Source of the DNA: an uncultured Lachnospiraceae bacterium | GTDB taxonomy: Bacteria > Bacillota > Clostridia > Lachnospirales > Lachnospiraceae | NCBI GenBank assembly: GCA_902473545.1 | Contig: CABRSG010000151.1 | Location: forward strand, 1 to 5,879 | DNA: 5,879 nucleotides | Reading direction: 5' to 3' | In this document: positions 1 through 5,879 of the stretch, one piece after another | Numbering within the stretch: position 1 is the first letter of the stretch | Layout: each line of letters begins with the position of its first letter | Made by a program: the position numbers and the translations under genes | Notes under the pieces: generated by a model | Databases searched by the model: none | Told to the model about the DNA's origin: nothing | Seen by the model: only the letters and a program-made list of their open reading frames with translations

Positions 1-5
1 TGTGA

Positions 6-66
6 GCAAATCCCATTCGCGAAGCGAATTTTAAATGGATTTGCGAAAGTTACTGTGAACGGTAAC
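6..66. repeat. Paired intergenic palindromes (possible dispersed repeat element)
   Basis: Two inverted repeats lie side by side in the gap before the ABC genes. The first has outer arms GCAAATCC (6-13) and GGATTTGC (37-44), which match perfectly, and an inner perfect 6-bp hairpin ATTCGC (15-20) / GCGAAT (24-29) closed by a GAA loop. C14 and bases 30-36 are unpaired. The second is GTTAC (49-53) / GTAAC (62-66) around an 8-base loop. Neither is followed by a T-run, so a rho-independent terminator is unlikely. The nested layout resembles short palindromic intergenic repeats of bacterial chromosomes, but dispersal cannot be tested from one copy. A structured leader acting on the downstream ABC genes is the alternative. 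The rest of the gap (67-140) is AT-rich and shows no convincing -35/-10 pair or riboswitch core. Confidence 0.55.
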
Positions 67-140
67 AATATATGAAAAAATGGACACCTTCGGCAAATAA
101 CAAAAAACGCTGCATTTCATACACTAACATATAACACTAT

Positions 141-146
141 GGGAGG
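141..146 (+). promoter_or_regulatory. Ribosome binding site of the ABC ATPase gene
   Basis: GGGAGG ends six bases before the ATG at 153. A competing ATG at 148 is too close to this site and runs into a TAG after a few codons, so 153 is the start. Confidence 0.8.
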
Positions 147-152
147 TATGAG

Positions 153-941
153 ATGCAGCCTTTATTAGAATGCAGGAATGTGAATTATTCCTATCACACA
201 GAACAGGGCGAAACGCACGCTCTTTCGGATATATCATTTCAGGTCAGCAACGGTGAATTTGCAGTCATTGTAGGCCCGAGCGGATGCGGAAAATCAACGC
301 TGCTTTCGCTGATCTGCAGCCTGCTTGTGCCGGAATCCGGCGAGGTTCTTTTAAGCGGAAAGCCTGTCGGGGAGCATGTGGATTTTCACATTGGCTATAT
401 GCCGCAGAAGGATCAGCTTTTTGAGTGGCGCAATATTTATGGAAATGTGACGCTCGGTCTGGAGATTCAGCATTGTCTGACGGCAGAAAATGTTCAATTT
501 GCAGAAAAGCTGATGCGGGAGTACGGGCTGTGGGATTTCCGGCATGTCAAACCGAGCCAGCTCTCCGGCGGAATGCGCCAGCGGGCGGCGCTGATCCGGA
601 CGCTGGTGCTGCGCCCGTCCCTGCTGCTCCTTGACGAACCGTTTTCGGCACTGGACTATCAGACGCGGCTTTCTGTGGCGGACGACATTTACGGCATCAT
701 CAAAAAGGAACATAAGACGGCGGTCCTGGTGACGCACGACCTTGCAGAGGCAGTCAGCATGGCGGATAAGGTGCTGGTACTTTCCAGCCGTCCGGCGCGT
801 GTGATAAAAGAGCTTCCGGTTGCCTTCGACCTGCCGGAACGCACGCCGATGGAATCGCGGAGCGCTCCGCAGTTTAAGGAATATTTTAATCAGATCTGGA
901 AGGAGCTGAACACGTATGCGCTTGAATCAGAAACCGTGTAG
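153..941 (+). CDS. ABC transporter ATP-binding protein, SsuB/TauB (nitrate/sulfonate/taurine) type
   Basis: This 262-residue protein is the cytoplasmic ATPase that would power an importer with the permease encoded next. All nucleotide-binding motifs are visible: Walker A GPSGCGKST (41-49), Q-loop glutamine in MPQKDQLFEWRN (about 85), signature LSGGMRQR (137-144), Walker B LLLLDEP (157-163), D-loop SALD (165-168) and the switch histidine in VTHDLAEA (195). The length and the LFEWRN segment after the Q-loop fit the SsuB/TauB/NrtD group, whose members usually run 240-270 residues. That family imports alkanesulfonates, taurine, nitrate, or pyrimidine and flavin precursors, and the ATPase does not reveal which. 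The start is set by GGGAGG six bases upstream. The last 26 bases overlap the permease frame, implying translational coupling. No substrate-binding protein is in the window; it may lie to the left. The motifs are intact, so an active ATPase is expected. Confidence 0.93.
   Translation: MQPLLECRNVNYSYHTEQGETHALSDISFQVSNGEFAVIVGPSGCGKSTLLSLICSLLVPESGEVLLSGKPVGEHVDFHIGYMPQKDQLFEWRNIYGNVTLGLEIQHCLTAENVQFAEKLMREYGLWDFRHVKPSQLSGGMRQRAALIRTLVLRPSLLLLDEPFSALDYQTRLSVADDIYGIIKKEHKTAVLVTHDLAEAVSMADKVLVLSSRPARVIKELPVAFDLPERTPMESRSAPQFKEYFNQIWKELNTYALESETV
901..905 (+). promoter_or_regulatory. Ribosome binding site of the permease, inside the ATPase gene
   Basis: AGGAG lies ten bases before the ATG at 916, within the end of the ATPase frame. 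It supports the upstream permease start over the in-frame ATG at 1048, which has only a weak A-rich leader. The spacing is slightly long. Confidence 0.55.
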
Positions 942-1773
942 CGACCGCTGCCGGGTCTGTCAGCGCCGGGAATATCCCGGGAATATTTCTGTACATCAGC
1001 AGGAATATCTTGCAAAGCGCAGCCGGCACCGGCTATTTGTAAAAGTAATGCGTTTCATCCTTCTGGCTGCCTTTCTGGTGCTGTGGGAAGCCGCAGCAGA
1101 CCAGGGCTGGATCGACGGCTTTATTTTCAGCAGTCCCAGCAGGATCGTGCATACATTTATTGGTATGGTAAGGGATGGAAGCATCTTTGAACATGTCGGC
1201 GCGACGCTGATAGAGACAATCGCAAGCTTCGTACTCGTCGTCATTGCCGGACTTCTCTGCGCGATTCTTTTGTGGTGCAGCGACAAGCTGTCGGAAGTCC
1301 TGGAGCCCTACCTGGTAGTACTGAACAGTCTTCCCAAATCAGCTCTGGCGCCGCTTCTGATCGTCTGGCTGGGAGCAAACCGCACTACAATTATCGTCGC
1401 CGGTATGTCGGTAGCGATCTTCGGCACCATTTTAAACCTCTACACCGGTTTTCGCGAAGTCAGTCAGGACAAAATGAAGCTTATCTATACGCTGGGCGGC
1501 AAACGCCGCCATGTACTCACGAAGGTCGTACTGCCGAGTACCGTCCCCGCGACCATCAGTATCATGAAGGTAAATATCGGGCTTTGTCTCGTCGGCGTTG
1601 TAATCGGGGAATTTATCGGCGCGAGATGCGGTCTTGGGTACCTGATCATCTATGGAAGTCAGGTGTTCAAGCTCGACTGGGTTCTGATGAGCATTGTGAT
1701 ACTCTGCATTATCGCGATGACACTGTACGCATTGATCAATGCGATTGAAAAGTGGTATCTGAAACGAATTTAA
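916..1773 (+). CDS. ABC transporter permease, SsuC/TauC type (BPD_transp_1)
   Basis: This 285-residue inner-membrane protein would form the channel of the importer driven by the preceding ATPase. After a hydrophilic, basic N-terminus (1-44) comes a first membrane segment (about 46-61), the FSSPSRI motif (71-77) typical of SsuC/TauC-like permeases, and further hydrophobic segments near 103-120, 140-152, 158-175, 220-236 and 256-275. The cytoplasmic coupling loop is at about 188-211 (KLIYTLGGKRRHV then VVLPSTVP), a recognisable but diverged EAA motif that docks on the ATPase. A conserved-looking NSLPKSALAPLLIVWLG stretch lies at 137-153. The frame overlaps the ATPase gene by 26 bases and has AGGAG ten bases upstream. 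The N-terminal extension is somewhat long and holds three cysteines at 8, 12 and 15; a later start at residue 45 would remove it but would begin right at the first membrane segment. The substrate is unknown. Confidence 0.9.
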   Translation: MRLNQKPCSDRCRVCQRREYPGNISVHQQEYLAKRSRHRLFVKVMRFILLAAFLVLWEAAADQGWIDGFIFSSPSRIVHTFIGMVRDGSIFEHVGATLIETIASFVLVVIAGLLCAILLWCSDKLSEVLEPYLVVLNSLPKSALAPLLIVWLGANRTTIIVAGMSVAIFGTILNLYTGFREVSQDKMKLIYTLGGKRRHVLTKVVLPSTVPATISIMKVNIGLCLVGVVIGEFIGARCGLGYLIIYGSQVFKLDWVLMSIVILCIIAMTLYALINAIEKWYLKRI

Positions 1774-1779
1774 TAAAGA

Positions 1780-1816
1780 GGCATATCAGATAGGCGTTCT
1801 CCGTATCTGATATGCC
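1780..1816. terminator. Hairpin between converging transcripts, probable terminator
   Basis: GGCATATCAGATA (1780-1792) and TATCTGATATGCC (1804-1816) form a perfect 13-bp stem with an 11-base loop. The hairpin starts 6 bases after the permease stop and 15 bases after the ldhA stop on the other strand. Read on the - strand, the stem is followed by TCTTTATTAAATT, a reasonable U-rich tail. Read on the + strand, the following GCGGCTTACATAG is not U-rich. It therefore most likely terminates ldhA and may act only weakly on the ABC transcript. Confidence 0.75.
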
Positions 1817-1831
1817 GCGGCTTACATAGTC

Positions 1832-2824
1832 TTATTCTACTTCATTTCCGTTTTTCTTTCCCTGCATAAAACTGAGGGCATTTTCCATCGTTGTCTTGCT
1901 GATCGCCTGCAACGCCTCTCTCGCAAAGAAGCCCTGATGGGACGTCACCATGACGTTCGGAAAGCTTAAAAGTCTTGCCACCGTGGAGTGCGCCAGGATA
2001 GCATCTGAGAGATCCTCGTAAACGCTGCCATTTTCCTCCTCGTATACGTCCAGACCAACCGCAAAAAATTTGTTTTCGCGGATACCCCTGATCAGATCGT
2101 CCGTCTTGATCAGACCGCCTCTGGATGTGTTCACCAGAATGACGCCGTCCTTCATCTTCTCAATCGTGTTGATATTGATCAGATGATGCGTCTCCTCGGT
2201 CAGCGGGCAGTGCAGAGAAATCAGATCAGACTGCGCGAGCAGCGTGTCCATATCCACGTACTCCACAAAATCCAGGGACGGATTTTTGTAAACATCGTAT
2301 ACAAGCACCCTCATACCGAACCCATGGCAGATACGAGCCATCGCCGCACCAATTTTCCCGGTGCCAATGATGCCCGCTGTTTTTTCGTACAGCGTGATGC
2401 CCATCAGTCCGCCCAGACTGAAATCATTCTCGCGCACACGCACATACGCCTTGTGTGTGTGACGGTTTGCCGTCAGCGCCAGCGCCATTGCGTGCTCCGC
2501 GACCGCCTCCGGCGAGTAACCCGGCACGCGCATAATGGTGATGTCCTTTTCCTTCGCTTTCGCAAGATCCACATTGTTGAAGCCCGCGCAGCGCATCAGA
2601 ATCAGACGGATGCCGCACTGCGCCAGCGTCTCGATGGTAGGCGCACTCAGATCCATATTTACAAACGCGCACACGGCATCATAGCCCTGCGCCAGTCTGG
2701 CCGTGTCCGGAATCAGCAGCGTATCCACATAATCAATCTGGATCTGTTCGTATTCCTTCTCCTTCCATGTCTCGTCAAAAAACTGCCTGTCGTAGCTTTT
2801 CGTTCCAAAAAATAAAATTTTCAT
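1832..2824 (-). CDS. ldhA: NAD-dependent D-lactate dehydrogenase (D-2-hydroxyacid dehydrogenase family)
   Basis: This 330-residue cytoplasmic enzyme would reduce pyruvate to D-lactate with NADH, regenerating NAD+ in fermentation. The Rossmann motif GTGKIG sits at 154-159, with an acidic residue (D177) at the end of the next strand, favouring NAD over NADP. The catalytic trio of the family is present: R235 in VNTSRGGLI, E264 in GLDVYEEE and H296 in VTSHQGFF. These match the positions I recall for classical D-LDHs. The segments KAYVRVRENDFSLGGL, YEKTAGIIGTGKIG and the HQ motif resemble E. coli LdhA (329 residues), and the length is the same, so LdhA is preferred over a generic hydroxyacid dehydrogenase. 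Another 2-oxoacid substrate cannot be excluded. The start has a strong AAAGGAGG site 6 bases upstream and an extended -10 promoter. I saw no clear Rex redox operator. The gene ends at a hairpin facing the ABC unit. Confidence 0.9.
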   Translation of the reverse strand: MKILFFGTKSYDRQFFDETWKEKEYEQIQIDYVDTLLIPDTARLAQGYDAVCAFVNMDLSAPTIETLAQCGIRLILMRCAGFNNVDLAKAKEKDITIMRVPGYSPEAVAEHAMALALTANRHTHKAYVRVRENDFSLGGLMGITLYEKTAGIIGTGKIGAAMARICHGFGMRVLVYDVYKNPSLDFVEYVDMDTLLAQSDLISLHCPLTEETHHLININTIEKMKDGVILVNTSRGGLIKTDDLIRGIRENKFFAVGLDVYEEENGSVYEDLSDAILAHSTVARLLSFPNVMVTSHQGFFAREALQAISKTTMENALSFMQGKKNGNEVE

Positions 2825-2830
2825 TGCATG

Positions 2831-2838
2831 TCCTCCTT
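2831..2838 (-). promoter_or_regulatory. Ribosome binding site of ldhA
   Basis: On the - strand AAAGGAGG ends six bases before the ATG (2824-2822). It is a near-perfect match to the 16S anti-Shine-Dalgarno sequence and fixes the ldhA start. Confidence 0.85.
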
Positions 2839-2846
2839 TTATTGAA

Positions 2847-2855
2847 ATTATAACA
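2847..2855 (-). promoter_or_regulatory. Extended -10 promoter of ldhA
   Basis: The - strand reads TGTTATAAT, a consensus TATAAT (2852-2847) preceded by the TGn extension. The hexamer at the normal -35 distance (2875-2870) reads CCAAAA, a poor match to TTGACA, which fits an extended -10 promoter. It leaves a short leader of roughly 15 bases before the ldhA ATG and shows that ldhA can be transcribed independently of the trk genes. Confidence 0.6.
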
Positions 2856-2920
2856 TATATACAGCTCTTTTTTGGGGCAAAGCGCTCTCCTTTTCAGTAT
2901 GCCCCCGGATATCCCAAATT

Positions 2921-2938
2921 ATGCCGCGCCGCAGGCAT
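2921..2938 (-). terminator. Weak terminator-like hairpin after the amidohydrolase gene
   Basis: On the - strand ATGCC pairs with GGCAT, extended inward by GC/GC with one bulged T and a GGC loop. The tail AATTTGGG is only slightly U-rich. It lies about 40 bases beyond the amidohydrolase stop and could end the trk transcript before the ldhA promoter. Evidence is limited to the fold and position. Confidence 0.3.
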
Positions 2939-2941
2939 TAC

Positions 2942-2968
2942 ACGGCGGCGAAGCTGTGCCGTTTTTTT
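2942..2968 (+). terminator. Terminator-like stem with T7 run, opposite to the genes
   Basis: ACGGC (2942-2946) pairs with GCCGT (2958-2962) around an 11-base loop, and TTTTTTT follows at 2962-2968 (its first T is also the last stem base). This is a weak rho-independent terminator on the + strand, where no gene precedes it. It may be chance, or it may stop antisense transcripts before they enter the trk genes. Confidence 0.25.
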
Positions 2969-2976
2969 GTTCACCT

Positions 2977-3849
2977 CTACTGTGCAAACACCCGCCGGAT
3001 TTTCTCCTCGCCAGAGTGCAGCCGCGCGTCCAGTTCGTATACGCTAACCTCTGACAGCACCTCACGGAACGTCTCGTATTCGCGGACAACGCCCTTCCCA
3101 TGCGGCACCATATAAGCGCCCGCATCGCTTCCGAGCGCCAGCGGCACGCCCATCGCCCAGGCATTTGTGAGATTTTCGCACTCCATATCGTAAATCTCCA
3201 TAAGCACCTTATCGTCATATCTGCCGCAGCCGATGAGGTTGCGCGTCGTTGCGATGGTCGGCACCCACACGCATCCGTTTTCTTTCATCGCAGACATACA
3301 TTCCCGGTCGATATAATTTCCGTGTTCAATGCTGTCTGCACCGGCTTCCGCCGCCGCAAGCACGGCGTCTGCACCGTTCGCATGTACCATAACGGCAAAG
3401 CCCTGCTCGTGGACAATGTGGATCATTTCCGAAATCCATTCCTTTTCCAGCATTTCTTCGCTTAAAACCCCGAAGCCGCTGTACTCCATGATCCCGGACA
3501 CCATGATCTTCACAAAATCTCCGCGCTCGCGGCGCACCTCCTGCACAAGGCTCTCCACCTCCTGCAGCGTCTGCGCGCCTTTCCCGACGATTCCTCCGTA
3601 ATGCCCTGCGCGGTGGATCGCAAATACCGGCGTGCGGTAAGTAATCCCTTATTCCCCGGACAGCTCCCGTGCCCGCAGGGAAACGCCGAAACGGTCGCCG
3701 CCGTCCCTGATATAGGTAATCCCGCACGCGCGGTAGTCTTTCAGATGCTCCCGCACGCACGCGACATTTACACCGTTTTTATGATCGTTTACTGCCTGTC
3801 GGTAGTTGATCCCATCCATAAACAGATGAGCATGACACTCTCCAAACAT
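2977..3849 (-). pseudogene. Metal-dependent amidohydrolase interrupted by an in-frame TAA
   Basis: The frame would encode about 290 residues of an amidohydrolase-superfamily enzyme (imidazolonepropionase/prolidase-like group), which hydrolyses amide-type bonds with a bound metal. From the ATG at 3849, codon 67 is TAA (3651-3649), and the same frame continues without a shift through GITYRTPVFAIHRAGHYGG to a TAG at 2977. Metal-site residues survive on both sides: HxH in ECHAHLF (H6, H8), K114 in DFVKIMVSG (candidate carboxylated lysine), H156 in VMVHANG, H176 in SIEHGNY and D242 in LGSDAG. This suggests a recent nonsense mutation or a sequencing error. A GTG at 3858 overlaps the trkH stop (GTGA), but AAGGAA (3866-3861) is only 2 bases from it and 11 from the ATG, so the ATG is preferred. 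The downstream piece could restart at a GTG (3546) behind AGGAGG (3563-3558), but would lack HxH. The exact substrate is unknown. Confidence 0.85.
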
Positions 3850-3854
3850 CCTCG

Positions 3855-5327
3855 TCACGCTTCCTTATTCTTTCTGATTTTCCCCGGTCTGCGCTGCGTC
3901 CACACAGAGGGCACAAAAAGCATCAGCATCGGGAACAGCTCCAGACGTCCCGCAAGCATATCAAGACAAAGCACCAGTTTGGAGACATCTGAAAACGAGG
4001 AAAAGTTTCCTGCCGGACCGACCACCTCAAGTCCGGGACCGATGTTGTTTAAGGTAACGGCAACCGCTGTGAAATTCGTCACCAGATCCTTCTCATCGAG
4101 CGTAATGATCAGCAGCGATCCGACAAAGATCAGCACATACACCGCCAGATACACATTCACGGAACGCACCACCTCGTGCTCGATCGGACGTCCGTCCATA
4201 CGCACCTTGTGAACGCTGCGCGGATGCAGCAGCATCCGGATCTCCTTTCCGATGCCCTTTACCATGATAACAACACGCGAAACCTTGATCCCACCGCCGG
4301 TGCTGCCCGCGCAGGCGCCGATAAACACCAGAATCATCAGAATCGTCTTCGATAACGGAGGCCACATATTGAAATCCCGCGTGGAATATCCGGTTGTCGT
4401 AATAATGGAACCGACCTGGAACGCCGCATGGTGGAATGCCTGGAACAGATTCGGAAACATCGGCAGGATATTAAAGGTGATCACCAGCACGGAAATCGCG
4501 ATAATTGCAAAATAAGTCCATACCTCCTCCGATTTGAACGCCTGCTTGGGCTTTTTCTTCACAACCAGGAACCAGGTGTTGAAATTTACACCGAACAGGA
4601 TCATGAACACCGTGATCACGCCCTGCTGATACGTCGTATAATCGGCGATTCCGGTATTTTTCACCGCGAAGCCGCCGGTTCCCGCCGTGCCCATCGTGAG
4701 TGTGACAGCGTCAAACAACGGCATTCGACCGATCAAAAGCAAAATTATCTGGATCACCGTCATGCCCATATAGATGCCGTAAAGAAAAAGCGCCGTGTCG
4801 CGCAGCCGCGGCACAAATTTGCTGACGGAAGGACCGGGACTCTCCGCCTTCATCAGATTCATAAACGCGCCGCCCTTGGACGGCAGGATCGCCAGAATGA
4901 ACACCAGCACGCCCATACCGCCTACCCAGTGCGTAAAGCTGCGCCAGAAAAGACCGGCATGTGACATCGCCTCCACGTCCGTCAGAATGCTGGAGCCGGT
5001 GGTGGTAAAGCCGGAGATCGTCTCAAACAGCGCGTCCACATAGTGCGGAATCTCCCCGGAAATCCGAAACGGCAGCGCCCCAAGGATACTCAGAAGAATC
5101 CAGCTTAACGAGACAGTGACAAGCCCTTCCTTTGTATACATCCGCTCCTGCGGCGTCCTGTGGGTAAACCCAAGTCCGATCAGCGCACACAGCACGGCGA
5201 CGGCAACATATGCCGCCCCCACCATATATTCCCGGTAGATCAGCGAGACCAGAAACGGAAGCATCAGAAAAGCCGCCTCAAAGTAGCACACATATCCCAA
5301 CACATAACTTATAATCCCGTAATTCAT
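3855..5327 (-). CDS. trkH: Potassium uptake protein TrkH/KtrB-type channel subunit
   Basis: This 490-residue integral membrane protein forms the potassium-conducting pore gated by the TrkA protein encoded just upstream. It shows the four pore-loop repeats of the SKT family, each with a filter glycine: FTTTGSS (107-113), TAGTGGF (214-220), TTTGYST (310-316) and NNIGPGL (427-433). The flanking hydrophobic segments (for example 8-30, 36-54, 70-86, 181-199, 234-256, 270-290, 327-343, 391-411, 451-473) match the repeated M1-P-M2 plan. FTHWVGGMGVLVF (131-143) and GACAGSTGGGIKVSR (337-351) are typical TrkH landmarks. The length is normal for TrkH (about 480-490) and longer than most KtrB. The start lies one base after the trkA stop, with AGGA seven bases before the ATG, so the two genes are co-transcribed and probably coupled. 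The stop overlaps a possible GTG of the next gene. The pore motifs look intact. Confidence 0.95.
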   Translation of the reverse strand: MNYGIISYVLGYVCYFEAAFLMLPFLVSLIYREYMVGAAYVAVAVLCALIGLGFTHRTPQERMYTKEGLVTVSLSWILLSILGALPFRISGEIPHYVDALFETISGFTTTGSSILTDVEAMSHAGLFWRSFTHWVGGMGVLVFILAILPSKGGAFMNLMKAESPGPSVSKFVPRLRDTALFLYGIYMGMTVIQIILLLIGRMPLFDAVTLTMGTAGTGGFAVKNTGIADYTTYQQGVITVFMILFGVNFNTWFLVVKKKPKQAFKSEEVWTYFAIIAISVLVITFNILPMFPNLFQAFHHAAFQVGSIITTTGYSTRDFNMWPPLSKTILMILVFIGACAGSTGGGIKVSRVVIMVKGIGKEIRMLLHPRSVHKVRMDGRPIEHEVVRSVNVYLAVYVLIFVGSLLIITLDEKDLVTNFTAVAVTLNNIGPGLEVVGPAGNFSSFSDVSKLVLCLDMLAGRLELFPMLMLFVPSVWTQRRPGKIRKNKEA

Positions 5328-5328
5328 C

Positions 5329-5879
5329 TTACTGTCCTGCCCTGCTCTTTCCGAGTATATCCCTGATATCCTTCAGTCCGGTCCGCGATGTCACCACTAC
5401 CACGGTGTCTCCCACCTTCATGCAGTCATTTCCGCGCGGAAGAATTATTTGACTGCCGCGTTGTATGCAGGCGATCAGAATATCATTTTTCAGATTCAGG
5501 TCAATAAGCGGGATATTCACCACCGGCGCATTTTCGCGGATGACAAACTCCAGCGCCTCCGCTTTTCCGCCCGCGATCCGGTGCATCGTTTCCACGTTGC
5601 TGCCGATAGAATTCCCAAACGCGCGCACATAGCGGATAATATACTCCGCTGTGATATCCTTCGGATAGATCACCGTGTCCAGGTCGAGGTTATCCACCAC
5701 CTCGTCGAAAGCAATCCTGTTGATCTTAGTGATCGTCTTGATATCGGACTGTGTCTTTGCATAAAGAGACAGAAAAATATTTTCCTCATCCATGCCTGTA
5801 AGAGCGGCAAAGGAATCCGCCCGATCAATCCCTTCCTCCATCAGAAGAGCCTTATCCGTTCCGTCTCCATGAATGATCG
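5329..5879 (-). CDS. trkA: Potassium transporter regulatory subunit TrkA, C-terminal part (5' end outside window)
   Basis: The last 182 residues of a peripheral, cytoplasmic gating protein of the Trk potassium system are visible, and the frame is open to the window edge. It begins inside an RCK_N domain: IIHGDGTDKALLMEEGID followed by SFAALTGMDEEN, the usual TrkA segment in which an acidic residue contacts the NAD(H)/ATP ribose. After a stretch with YPKDITAEYIIRYVR comes an RCK_C (TrkA_C) domain, from about GGKAEALEFVI through IILPRGNDCMKVGDTVVVVTS. Resemblance to the second half of two-domain TrkA proteins (about 450 residues) suggests roughly 270 residues lie beyond the edge, but a single-domain KtrA (about 220) would also fit. 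The methionine at 5841 is internal to the RCK_N fold and is not the start. The stop is one base from the trkH ATG, so both subunits come from one transcript. Confidence 0.93.
   Translation of the reverse strand, partial: IIHGDGTDKALLMEEGIDRADSFAALTGMDEENIFLSLYAKTQSDIKTITKINRIAFDEVVDNLDLDTVIYPKDITAEYIIRYVRAFGNSIGSNVETMHRIAGGKAEALEFVIRENAPVVNIPLIDLNLKNDILIACIQRGSQIILPRGNDCMKVGDTVVVVTSRTGLKDIRDILGKSRAGQ

Noticed and set aside
1..152. TPP, FMN or other riboswitch in front of the ABC genes
   Set aside because: No conserved core such as CTGAGA is seen, and the palindromes lack the multi-branched layout and terminator.
2183..2815. Long + strand open frame opposite ldhA
   Set aside because: Its translation is rich in Arg, His and Gln with no recognisable fold, and it lies wholly antisense to a gene with all catalytic residues; it is a mirror frame.
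2825..2976. Rex operator (TTGTGAAnnnnTTCACAA-like) in front of ldhA
   Set aside because: No inverted repeat with acceptable similarity was found around the -10 region or just upstream.
2977..3558. Separate complete 193-residue gene starting at a GTG
   Set aside because: It is in the same frame as the upstream 66 codons, its GTG directly abuts a purine-rich run with no proper spacing, and homology-like sequence continues upstream of it to the TAA. It is the 3' part of one interrupted gene.
3649..3651. Recoding of the internal stop as selenocysteine or pyrrolysine
   Set aside because: Those use UGA and UAG; this codon is UAA, and the expected residue at this place in the family is not catalytic.
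3601..4212. + strand open frame across the amidohydrolase and trkH
   Set aside because: It is antisense to two recognisable genes, has no ribosome binding site and no family-like motifs.
4428..4964. + strand open frame opposite trkH
   Set aside because: The composition is His/Arg/Gln rich, typical of antisense to a membrane protein gene, and there is no supporting start signal.
5329..5841. Complete 170-residue protein starting at 5841
   Set aside because: The frame stays open to the window edge with clear TrkA residues (IIHGDGTDKALL) before that methionine, so it is a partial trkA.
1..5879. CRISPR array, tRNA, insertion sequence or phage attachment site
   Set aside because: No spaced direct repeats, cloverleaf, transposase-like protein or flanking duplications are visible on either strand.

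Overview
The window most likely comes from a low-to-mid GC anaerobic Firmicute, probably a Lachnospiraceae-type clostridium. This rests on strong AGGAGG-type ribosome binding sites, a fermentative D-lactate dehydrogenase, a TrkA/TrkH potassium system and tightly packed genes. No rRNA or other marker gene is present, so the assignment is an inference.

Layout. Positions 1-152 are intergenic and carry two adjacent palindromes (about 6-44 and 49-66). Positions 153-1773 (+ strand) hold a two-gene piece of an ABC importer of the nitrate/sulfonate/taurine (SsuBC/TauBC) type: an ATPase and a permease whose reading frames overlap. The substrate-binding protein is not in the window. A perfect 13-bp hairpin (1780-1816) separates this unit from the converging genes on the - strand.

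Everything from 1832 to the right edge is read on the - strand, right to left: the C-terminal part of trkA (5879 to 5329, start outside the window), trkH (5327 to 3855), a metal-dependent amidohydrolase gene overlapping the end of trkH (about 3849 to 2977) that is split by one in-frame TAA, and then, after a 152-base gap with its own promoter, ldhA (2824 to 1832).

Functionally, TrkA and TrkH form a nucleotide-gated potassium uptake system. The amidohydrolase reads as a nonsense-mutated gene at the tail of the trk transcript. LdhA would reduce pyruvate to D-lactate and regenerate NAD+ from its own promoter. The ABC pair would import a small organic or sulfur/nitrogen compound that cannot be named from these genes. 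I see no new defence, mobile or RNA system. The most notable points are the single stop codon in an otherwise intact hydrolase and the palindromic element at the left edge.
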